Below, piece by piece: positions 13,025 through 20,164 of a DNA stretch of 22,506 nt. Source of the DNA: Pigmentiphaga litoralis (GTDB lineage Bacteria > Pseudomonadota > Gammaproteobacteria > Burkholderiales > Burkholderiaceae_B); the NCBI RefSeq assembly GCF_013408655.1, contig NZ_JACCBP010000005.1, forward strand, positions 1-22,506, given 5' to 3'. Within the stretch, counting starts at the first letter, position 1. Each line of letters starts with the position of its first letter. A program made the translations under genes and the position numbers. Under the pieces are notes generated by a model. That model was not told the origin of the DNA and ran no database searches. It saw nothing but the letters and a program-made list of their open reading frames with translations.

Positions 13025-16000
13025 ATGGCTGTAACTACGCGGGAATTGCTCGCCCACGCTCCGCACGACGCGCTGCAAAGCCTGTCGGGCCTGGGCGGGC
13101 TGTTCGACGCGCTTCAGAACAGCGACATGGCGGTGGTCGTGGCCGACGTGCGCGAGCCCGAGCAGCCCATCGTGTTCGCCAACGAAGCGTTCACGGCGTT
13201 GACCGGGTACGGGTTGGCCGAGATCCTGGGCCGCAACTGCCGTTTCATGCAGGGTCCGCTGACCGACAACGCCGCCATCCGCGCCATGCGCGAGGCGGTT
13301 GCAGAAAGCCGCCGTGTGTACATCGACGTGCAGAACTATCGCAAAGACGGTGCGCTGTTCTGGAACCGGATTGCGCTCAGCCCCGTAGCGGACGCCGGCG
13401 GCGCTGTTACTCACTACATTGCCTTGCAGTGCGACGTCACCCTGGTCCACCAGGCCATCGCCACGCGCGACGCCCTGCGCGCCAGCGACGAAGCACCCGA
13501 ATACAGCCTGCTCGGATCGCAGCTGATCGGGTCGTGGAACTGGGACGTGCGCCATGACCGCGTCTATGCCGACGAACGGTATGCCGCCCTGTATGACGTC
13601 ACCGCCGCGCAAGCCGCACGCGGGGCATCGCTGGCAAACTTCCTGCGCAACGTCCACCCCGAAGACCGCGAGCGTGCCGAACAGACGGCCCGATCCGCGA
13701 TCGAGAGCGGCGAGGCCTATCAGGACGAATACCGGGTCGTCACCCAGGGCCGCGTACGGTGGATCGCGCTGCGCGGGCAATGCACCTACAACGACGACGG
13801 CACGCCGCGGTCGTTTTCCGGCGTGGCCTGGGACATCAGCGAATACAAGCGCGCCGAACAGGCCCTGCACGAAAGCGCCGAAGAACTGCGGCTGATCACC
13901 GACGCCTTGCCGGCGCTGATCGGCTACGTGGATGCCGAGCAGCGATTCCGCTTCAACAACCGGGCCTACCTGGACTGGTTCGGCCTGCCCCCGCAGGCCC
14001 TGTACGGCAAGACCGTGCGAGAAGTGCTGGGCGATCACGCGTACGAGCTGCGCCGCAAGCACCTGGAAGACGCGCTGGTCGGCATTCCGGCCCACTTCGA
14101 AGCCTATGCGCCCCACACCGATGGCACGCCCCACCACGCGCTGATGCAATACCTGCCGCGCCGGATGAAAGACGGGCGCGTCAGCGGCTGTTATGTGCTG
14201 GTGTTCGACATTACCGAGCGCAAACGCGCCGAAGAGGCCACCCGCCTGCACGGCGCGCGGATGGACGCGCTGATCAACCAGGCCGCGGTTGGCATCGTCC
14301 AGGTGAACATGGACGCGCGCATCGTCATGGTGAATCAGCGCTTCTGCGAAATTGCGGGGCGGCCCGAAGACACGCTGGTCGGCCAGCATGTCCAGCAGCT
14401 GGTGCACGCCGGGGACCAGGCCGAGACCCGCCGCCTGATGCTGCTGCTGCGCACCCGCGGCGAGCCGTTCTTTGTCGAACAGCGCATCGTGCGTCCGGAC
14501 GGGGCCATCGTGTGGGTGAGCAATCACGTCTCCGCTTTGAAAGACGCGTCGGGCCAGCCCGAATTTGCCAGCATCATCGTCAGCGATGTGACCGCTCGCA
14601 AGCAGGCGGAAGAGCGCCAGTCGGCGCTGCTGGAGCTGGGCGATCACCTGCGTGACCTGACCGATGCCGACGCCATCGTGTCGACGGCCGTAGCCATGCT
14701 GGCCCGCATGAGCGGCCTGTCCCGGGTCGGGTACGGGCAGGTCGACCCCACCCAGCAAAGCGCGCATATCGAAGATGCCTGGATTGCCGGCCGCGCCCAG
14801 GTTAGCGTGGCGGGCGATCACCGTTTTGAAGATTACGGCCAGACCACCGCCCGCCTGCGCAATGGCGAAACCATTGCCATTCCTGACGTGCTGCGCGATC
14901 CGCGCAGTGCCGAGCACGCCGAATCGCTGCTCAGCCTGGGCGTGCGCGCGCTGGTGAACGTGCCCCTGGTCGAGCAGGGCCAGTTGGTCGGCGTGCTGTT
15001 CCTGCATCACCATCTGCCCAGGCAATGGGCAGCGTCCGAACTGGATTTCGTGCGCAACGTGGCCGACCGCATCTGGGCGGCGCTCAAGCGCGCGAGCGCC
15101 ACGGTGCAGCTGGAACGCCTGAATGCCACGCTGGAACAACGCGTTGCGCAGCGGACCGCCGACCTGGACCGGATGTGGCGCCTGTCGACCGACGTCATGC
15201 TGGCGACCGGGTTCGACATGCGAATTCTGGCGCTGAACCCGGCCTGGAAAACCGCCCTGGGCTGGGAGCCGGGCGATCTGGTGGGCGCGTCCTTCCTGGA
15301 TCTGGTCCACCCCGACGAACAGGCCGCCACCCAGGCCGCCGTCGCGCAGCTATCCCACGGCATGCCCACCCTGCAGTTTGAAAACCGGGTACGCCACCAG
15401 GACGGCAGCTATCGCTGGTTTGCGTGGCGCGCAGCGGCGGACGAAGTCGGCGTGCACGGCGTGGGCCGCGATGTGACGAGCGAGAAGGAAGCGGCCGAAG
15501 CCTTGCGCAAGGCCGAAGACCAGTTGCGCCAGGCGCACAAGATGGAAGCCGTCGGGCAACTGACGGGTGGCATTGCGCACGACTTCAACAACATCCTGCA
15601 GGGGGTAATCGGCCCGCTGGACCTGATCCGCCGCAGCATCAAGCTGGGCCGGGTGGACAACCTGGGCCGCTTCATCGACACGGCGACCACCGCCGCCAAA
15701 CGCGCGGCCGCGCTGACGCACCGGCTGCTGGCCTTTTCGCGCCGCCAATCGCTCGACCCGCGCGCGCTGGACCTGAACACCCTGGTCACGTCGCTGGAAG
15801 AACTGCTGCGGCGCACGATAGGCGAGGGCATCGTGCTGGAAGTGTCGCTGGCGCCGGACCTGTGGCCAGCCTACACCGACGCCAACCAGCTGGAAAACGC
15901 GTTGCTGAACCTGGTCATCAACGCGCGCGACGCGATGCCCGAAGGCGGCGGACTGGCGATCACCACCAACAACGTCACGCTGGACGATGCCTATGTGCGA

Positions 16001-16708
16001 CGCCAGGATGGCATGCGCGCCGGGGATTATGTCGCGCTGTCCGTCACCGACACGGGCGTGGGCATGCCGCCCGAGGTGATCGCCAAGGCCTTCGACCCCT
16101 TCTTTACGACCAAGCCGATCGGGCAGGGCACCGGGCTGGGGCTGTCGATGATCTACGGGTTCGCCAAACAATCGAATGGCCATGTGCGCATTCGCAGCGA
16201 GGTCGGCGTCGGCACCAGTGTGCGGCTGTACCTGCCGCGGTGTGTCGATCCGGTCCAGCTGAGCAACGCCGCCAACGAGCTGCCCCTGGAATTGCCGCAT
16301 ATTGCGCTGGACGGCTCGGCGCCCCTGGTGGGCGGCAAGACCGTGCTGGTGGTGGAAGATGACGCCGCGGTCCGGATGGTGGTGCTGGACGTGCTGGAAG
16401 GCCTGGGCTATCGCACCGTGGAAGCGTGCGATGGGCTGGAAGGGCTGGCGGTGGTGCAGTCCGACCAGCGGATCGACCTGATGGTGACTGACGTGGGCAT
16501 GCCCAAGCTCAACGGCCACGATCTGGCTGAAGAGGCGCGCGACCTGCGGCCCGACTTGAAGATCCTGTTCATGACGGGGTACGCCAAGAACGCCACCCTG
16601 CGGTCGGGCTTCCTGCGGCCGGGCATGGAGATGATCGCCAAACCGTTCGTGCTGGACGCCCTGGCCGCGCATGTGCGCAGCATGCTGTCCGACGAGACGG
16701 ATGCCTGA
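13025..16708 (+). CDS. LOV-domain multi-sensor hybrid histidine kinase
   Basis: A 1227-aa protein, predicted cytoplasmic (no membrane segment or signal peptide). Order by residue: LOV (28-139), PAS (164-280), PAS (288-400), PAS (412-525), GAF (535-690), coiled coil (690-720), PAS (718-820), HisKA (835-900), HATPase (945-1070), REC (1104-1225). LOV has GRNCRFMQG with Cys72, plus Asn104, Asn114 and Gln135. HisKA has GGIAHDFNN with His852. The ATPase has an N-box around NLVINARDAM (962-971), DTGVG at 1009 and GQGTGLGLS. REC has acidic E1111/D1112/D1113, acceptor Asp1156, Thr1184 and Lys1206. Blue light probably controls autophosphorylation and transfer to REC; outputs are unknown, with no Hpt or DNA-binding domain. 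The GAF lacks cysteine, so bilin binding is unlikely. The ribosome-binding site is weak (GGGA/AAAGG). Confidence 0.95.
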   Translation: MAVTTRELLAHAPHDALQSLSGLGGLFDALQNSDMAVVVADVREPEQPIVFANEAFTALTGYGLAEILGRNCRFMQGPLTDNAAIRAMREAVAESRRVYIDVQNYRKDGALFWNRIALSPVADAGGAVTHYIALQCDVTLVHQAIATRDALRASDEAPEYSLLGSQLIGSWNWDVRHDRVYADERYAALYDVTAAQAARGASLANFLRNVHPEDRERAEQTARSAIESGEAYQDEYRVVTQGRVRWIALRGQCTYNDDGTPRSFSGVAWDISEYKRAEQALHESAEELRLITDALPALIGYVDAEQRFRFNNRAYLDWFGLPPQALYGKTVREVLGDHAYELRRKHLEDALVGIPAHFEAYAPHTDGTPHHALMQYLPRRMKDGRVSGCYVLVFDITERKRAEEATRLHGARMDALINQAAVGIVQVNMDARIVMVNQRFCEIAGRPEDTLVGQHVQQLVHAGDQAETRRLMLLLRTRGEPFFVEQRIVRPDGAIVWVSNHVSALKDASGQPEFASIIVSDVTARKQAEERQSALLELGDHLRDLTDADAIVSTAVAMLARMSGLSRVGYGQVDPTQQSAHIEDAWIAGRAQVSVAGDHRFEDYGQTTARLRNGETIAIPDVLRDPRSAEHAESLLSLGVRALVNVPLVEQGQLVGVLFLHHHLPRQWAASELDFVRNVADRIWAALKRASATVQLERLNATLEQRVAQRTADLDRMWRLSTDVMLATGFDMRILALNPAWKTALGWEPGDLVGASFLDLVHPDEQAATQAAVAQLSHGMPTLQFENRVRHQDGSYRWFAWRAAADEVGVHGVGRDVTSEKEAAEALRKAEDQLRQAHKMEAVGQLTGGIAHDFNNILQGVIGPLDLIRRSIKLGRVDNLGRFIDTATTAAKRAAALTHRLLAFSRRQSLDPRALDLNTLVTSLEELLRRTIGEGIVLEVSLAPDLWPAYTDANQLENALLNLVINARDAMPEGGGLAITTNNVTLDDAYVRRQDGMRAGDYVALSVTDTGVGMPPEVIAKAFDPFFTTKPIGQGTGLGLSMIYGFAKQSNGHVRIRSEVGVGTSVRLYLPRCVDPVQLSNAANELPLELPHIALDGSAPLVGGKTVLVVEDDAAVRMVVLDVLEGLGYRTVEACDGLEGLAVVQSDQRIDLMVTDVGMPKLNGHDLAEEARDLRPDLKILFMTGYAKNATLRSGFLRPGMEMIAKPFVLDALAAHVRSMLSDETDA
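13106..13441 (+). other. LOV photosensory domain within the kinase
   Basis: Residues 28-139 align by eye with flavin-binding LOV domains: PIVFANEAFTALTGY, the GRNCRFMQG loop with adduct-forming Cys72 (codon 13238-13240), NYRKDGALFWN with flavin-contacting Asn104 and Asn114, and ALQCDVT with Gln135, the residue that flips on adduct formation in phototropin-type LOVs. The full residue set argues for a functional photocycle rather than a decayed PAS. A helical linker (residues 140-155) follows, as the J-alpha helix does in other LOV kinases. Confidence 0.93.
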
Positions 16709-16782
16709 CGCCTGAAGCGTTAATCCCTGACGCCTGATGCCTGTCCCCTGAAGCCTGGCACCCGGGCGCCCGGACGCCTGAC
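16701..16782 (+). repeat. Degenerate 7-bp tandem repeat (GCCTGAN) at the kinase 3' end
   Basis: Units resembling GCCTGA begin at 16703, 16710, 16725, 16732, 16739, 16746, 16753 and 16776, mostly at an exact 7-nt spacing. The first unit contains the last codon and TGA stop of the kinase gene. A 12-nt palindrome CCGGGCGCCCGG (16762-16773) interrupts the array. The unit length is not a multiple of 3. There is no clear terminator between the convergent kinase and regulator genes; the array fills this 100-nt gap. Confidence 0.7.
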
Positions 16783-16808
16783 CCCCGACCCTGGCCCCAC
16801 CACAGGCA

Positions 16809-17279
16809 TCACACCCCCAGCGCCGTCGTCTCCTTGATCTTCTTCAGCGTGAAGCTGGACCGGATGTCGATCACCGCCGGGTGCTTCATCAGCGTATCCA
16901 TCGCAAACCGCGAAAAGTGCGCCAGGTCTTCCACCTGAATCCGCATCAGGTAGTCCATGTCCCCCGTCATCGCATAGCAGGCGACCACTTCCGGCCAGCG
17001 CTGCACGTCGCGCGCGAATTCGTCGATCGGCAGGTGGCTGCCCCCCACATGCTTCTGCAGGCGAACGCTCACATACGCCAGCAGCCCCAGCCCGACCTTG
17101 TCGGCATCCACCAACGCCACGTACTGGCGGATCACGCCTCCGTCTTCCAGCCGCCGCACGCGCCGCAAACAGGGGCTGGGCGACAGCGACACGCGTTCGG
17201 CCAGTTCCTGGTTGGTCAGCCGGCCATCCTGCTGCAAGGCCTCAAGAATGCGGCGGTCGGTACGGTCCAGATCGTGCAC
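16809..17279 (-). CDS. Lrp/AsnC-family transcriptional regulator
   Basis: A 156-aa regulator. The N-terminal helix-turn-helix is DLDRTDRRILEALQQDGRLTNQELAERVSLSPSPCLRRVRRLE; the C-terminal RAM (amino-acid binding) domain includes VVACYAMTGDMDYLMRIQVED. The frame extends to an ATG at 17315, but GTG 17279 is chosen. AGGAG lies 6 nt before it, the product has normal Lrp length, and the upstream ATG falls in the predicted -10 box of the gene's own promoter. It is divergent from hppD, which makes hppD the likeliest target and an aromatic amino acid or its keto acid the likeliest effector; that is inference. Convergent with the LOV kinase. Confidence 0.93.
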   Translation of the reverse strand: MHDLDRTDRRILEALQQDGRLTNQELAERVSLSPSPCLRRVRRLEDGGVIRQYVALVDADKVGLGLLAYVSVRLQKHVGGSHLPIDEFARDVQRWPEVVACYAMTGDMDYLMRIQVEDLAHFSRFAMDTLMKHPAVIDIRSSFTLKKIKETTALGV

Positions 17280-17285
17280 GGGCAG

Positions 17286-17290
17286 CTCCT
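17286..17290 (-). promoter_or_regulatory. Shine-Dalgarno AGGAG deciding the GTG start of the Lrp-family gene
   Basis: Read on the minus strand, AGGAG is followed by CTGCCC and then GTG. The 6-nt spacing is ideal. No comparable ribosome-binding site precedes the longer ATG start at 17315. Confidence 0.75.
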
Positions 17291-17305
17291 GCCAATAAGT
17301 CGTTG

Positions 17306-17357
17306 ATTGCCGCAATAGTATTGCCAGACTGGCCGGTTATGAAGCACCGAAGGCAAT
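17306..17357. promoter_or_regulatory. Candidate operator cluster (ATTGCC/GGCAAT)
   Basis: ATTGC-C-GCAAT forms a perfect 11-nt palindrome at 17306-17316. ATTGCC recurs at 17320-17325 and its complement GGCAAT at 17352-17357. The cluster overlaps the predicted -10 and start region of the regulator gene and reaches towards hppD. Repeated half-sites in a divergent promoter region are typical for Lrp-type octamers, which bind several sites. Binding by this particular regulator is an inference. Confidence 0.45.
17315..17343 (-). promoter_or_regulatory. Predicted sigma70 promoter of the Lrp-family gene
   Basis: On the minus strand, TTCATA (-35, 4/6 matches; plus-strand 17338-17343) and TACTAT (-10; plus-strand 17315-17320) are separated by 17 nt. 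The expected start of transcription, near 17308, is about 29 nt upstream of the GTG codon. Confidence 0.5.
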
Positions 17358-17378
17358 CTTCTGCCCTGCGGACTTCCC

Positions 17379-17384
17379 TAGAAT
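17379..17384 (+). promoter_or_regulatory. Possible -10 element of hppD
   Basis: TAGAAT (5/6 matches to TATAAT) lies 39 nt before the hppD start. No good -35 box stands 16-18 nt upstream, which would fit a promoter needing an activator, but the element is short and could be chance. Confidence 0.35.
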
Positions 17385-17423
17385 CGAAGCCTGCGATCAC
17401 CACACACTATCCTGGAGCGAGAC

Positions 17424-18545
<1,122 letters not shown>

Positions 18546-18560
18546 AGCACACCCGTTGCC

Positions 18561-18600
18561 AGAGCCCCGGGGTGTCGCAAACACGCCACCCTGGCGCTCT
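18561..18600 (+). terminator. Weak hairpin region after hppD
   Basis: AGAGC (18561-18565) can pair with GCTCT (18596-18600), enclosing a perfect CGCCA-CCC-TGGCG hairpin (18584-18596). No T-run follows, so an intrinsic terminator is not well supported; hppD transcription may end by Rho or read into the str leader. Confidence 0.25.
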
Positions 18601-18625
18601 CCTGGGGTTTCCCCCTCCCCCTATT

Positions 18626-18654
18626 TGACTGTTCCGCGACCCCGGGCTATCATT
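18626..18654 (+). promoter_or_regulatory. Strong sigma70 promoter of the str operon
   Basis: TTGACT (18626-18631), a 17-nt spacer and TATCAT (18649-18654) give 5/6 matches in each box at optimal spacing. It is the best promoter visible in the window. Transcription should start near 18661, giving a leader of about 366 nt before rpsL. The GC-rich stretch between the boxes and the start resembles promoters under stringent control, but that is only a suggestion. Confidence 0.85.
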
Positions 18655-18660
18655 AAAGGC

Positions 18661-19027
18661 TCTCTGGAGTCGGCTCGCCCGGGCCGCGCGTTCTTTAGTT
18701 GCAGATTGACCCAGTGCCGACGCAGGTTGTCGGGGGTCGGGAAGGGTGAAAACCCAACTGATTTGCCTGTCGTGCCTTGACACCACGCCTTGCAGGTTGC
18801 CCGATGCCACCGGCCTACATGCCTTGCCGAGCTGCGGTACCCCATCTGCTTTTCAAGAGCCGCGTCGCGGCACAACCCTCCCCAGCAGTAGAAACTTTTG
18901 CGCCGCACCGACGTGCAAGCATGTATTTGCATGCACTCGTTTTCATGTGCGGCCTCGTGCATGCCGGTTCGCCAGCATCCGCTCACAGACTAACCCCAGA
19001 GACCTAACCAGGTTACGGAAGAGGGCC
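18661..19027 (+). promoter_or_regulatory. Long structured 5' leader of rpsL
   Basis: No credible gene in about 366 nt. Near its start, GACCC (18708-18712) and CCGAC (18717-18721) pair with GTCGG-GGGTC (18729-18738), forming a 10-bp stem with a 4-nt bulge and 7-nt loop. A GGGT-GAAA-ACCC hairpin (18744-18755) follows directly. Further down are GCCGC/GCGGC (18859-18871) and GCATG/CATGC around 18919-18934. The region ends in the rpsL ribosome-binding site GGAAGAGGG. Function unknown; candidates are antitermination signals or a ribosomal protein binding site. Confidence 0.5.
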
Positions 19028-19405
19028 ATGCCTACTATCAGCCAACTCGTGCGCAAGCCGCGCGAATCCAGCCACGCCAAGAGCAAGAGTCCCGCTCTGG
19101 AAAGCAGCCCGCAGCGTCGCGGCGTCTGCACGCGTGTTTACACCACCACGCCTAAGAAGCCTAACTCCGCACTGCGGAAGGTTGCCAAGGTTCGCCTGAC
19201 CAACGGTTTCGAGATCATCTCGTACATCGGCGGTGAAGGCCACAACCTGCAGGAGCACTCGGTTGTGCTCGTGCGCGGCGGCCGGGTCAAGGACTTGCCA
19301 GGTGTGCGTTATCACATCGTGCGCGGTTCGCTCGACTTGCAAGGCGTGAAAGACCGCAAGCAGTCGCGCTCCAAGTACGGCGCGAAGCGTCCCAAGAAGG
19401 TCTAA
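19028..19405 (+). CDS. rpsL: 30S ribosomal protein S12
   Basis: A 125-aa decoding-centre protein. It starts [13 protein letters not shown] at ATG 19028, 3-5 nt after GGAAGAGGG; the frame is open much further upstream, but homologs begin here. The [10 protein letters not shown] loop has Lys43 and the [11 protein letters not shown] loop has Lys88, the wild-type residues at the two classical streptomycin-resistance positions. Asp89, the methylthiolation site in E. coli, is kept. First gene of the str operon, 211 nt ahead of rpsG. Confidence 0.98.
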   Translation: MPTISQLVRKPRESSHAKSKSPALESSPQRRGVCTRVYTTTPKKPNSALRKVAKVRLTNGFEIISYIGGEGHNLQEHSVVLVRGGRVKDLPGVRYHIVRGSLDLQGVKDRKQSRSKYGAKRPKKV

Positions 19406-19430
19406 GGCGCGTTTTAGCCCGCGGCATCGG

Positions 19431-19446
19431 TGTGCAGCAGTGCACA
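19431..19446 (+). promoter_or_regulatory. Small hairpin after rpsL
   Basis: TGTGCA pairs with TGCACA around a GCAG loop, 25 nt after the rpsL stop. No T-run follows. Probably part of the intercistronic structure between rpsL and rpsG. Confidence 0.35.
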
Positions 19447-19528
19447 GCATGCATCGCCCGGGTCGTTTTACCGGTTTTGTCCCGCCAGCGTCACCTGCCC
19501 GAAGTTGCAGGAAGCTGTGCGAGTAAGG

Positions 19529-19559
19529 GGTTGTCCAGGCATGAGCCACAAGGACAACC
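19529..19559 (+). promoter_or_regulatory. Intercistronic hairpin upstream of rpsG (S7 operator candidate)
   Basis: GGTTGTCC (19529-19536) pairs perfectly with GGACAACC (19552-19559) around a 15-nt loop that itself contains GGC-ATGA-GCC. It lies 57 nt upstream of the rpsG start in the rpsL-rpsG gap. In E. coli the rpsL-rpsG interval holds the S7 repressor site, so this is the natural candidate, though sequence identity with the E. coli site was not checked. Confidence 0.5.
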
Positions 19560-19616
19560 ATGGCCGCGAGCGCATTGCTCAGCGGTTCAACTGAACTGAC
19601 ATATGGAAGTGTTCAA

Positions 19617-20087
19617 ATGCCACGTCGTCGTGAAGTACCCAAGCGCGAAATTCTGCCTGATCCAAAGTTCGCAAGCGTAGAACTCGCCAAATTCATGAAC
19701 ATCATCATGCTCTCCGGCAAGAAAGCCGTTGCAGAGCGGATCGTTTATGGCGCGTTCGAGCAAATCAAGACCAAGGCCGGCAAAGACCCTCTCGAGGTGT
19801 TCGGTCAGGCCATCGGCAACGTCAAGCCGATCGTCGAGGTCAAGAGCCGCCGCGTTGGCGGTGCGAACTATCAGGTGCCGGTTGAAGTGCGCCCCGTGCG
19901 CCGCCTGGCACTGGCCATGCGCTGGGTGCGTGAAGCCGCCAAGAAGCGTGGCGAAAAGTCCATGGACCTTCGCCTCGCCGGCGAACTGCTCGACGCGGCC
20001 GAAGGCCGTGGCGGCGCAGTCAAGAAGCGCGATGACACGCACAAGATGGCCGAAGCCAACAAGGCATTCAGCCACTTCCGCTGGTAA
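19617..20087 (+). CDS. rpsG: 30S ribosomal protein S7
   Basis: A 156-aa primary binding protein of the 16S rRNA 3' domain, located at the subunit head. It begins [18 protein letters not shown]; the reading frame continues upstream to an ATG at 19560, but ATG 19617 matches homologs and has GGAAG 7 nt upstream. [35 protein letters not shown] and the C-terminal [15 protein letters not shown] are typical. In E. coli S7 also represses the str operon. fusA follows after 77 nt. Confidence 0.98.
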   Translation: MPRRREVPKREILPDPKFASVELAKFMNIIMLSGKKAVAERIVYGAFEQIKTKAGKDPLEVFGQAIGNVKPIVEVKSRRVGGANYQVPVEVRPVRRLALAMRWVREAAKKRGEKSMDLRLAGELLDAAEGRGGAVKKRDDTHKMAEANKAFSHFRW

Positions 20088-20111
20088 TCGCCCGCAAGTA
20101 AGCAACACAGT

Positions 20112-20135
20112 GCCTGCCGGCGCCTGCCGGCAGGC
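20112..20135 (+). repeat. Tandem 10-mer forming a 9-bp hairpin before fusA
   Basis: GCCTGCCGGC occurs twice in tandem (20112-20121 and 20122-20131). The arrangement also folds into GCCTGCCGG/CCGGCAGGC, a 9-bp perfect stem with a 6-nt loop. No T-run follows, so it is not an intrinsic terminator. It could stabilise the upstream rpsG message or mark a processing site. It ends 29 nt before the fusA ATG, leaving the AAGGAA ribosome-binding site free. Confidence 0.6.
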
Positions 20136-20164
20136 CGACTACTCAAGTCACAAGGAATCCGATC

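Noticed and set aside
14630..15100. GAF domain as a phytochrome-like bilin chromophore site
   Set aside because: No cysteine in the GAF segment and no phytochrome signature; it looks like a general GAF sensor.
12977..15310. 777-codon open frame antisense to the LOV kinase, and a 440-codon one at 15350-16672
   Set aside because: High-GC shadow frames; the plus-strand kinase has recognisable domains along its full length.
16762..16773. CCGGGCGCCCGG palindrome as terminator between the convergent genes
   Set aside because: It leaves almost no loop and has no T-run on either strand.
18776..18804. Second promoter with TTGACA in the rpsL leader
   Set aside because: The -35 box is perfect, but the position 17 nt downstream reads CCCGAT, with no -10 at 16-18 nt spacing.
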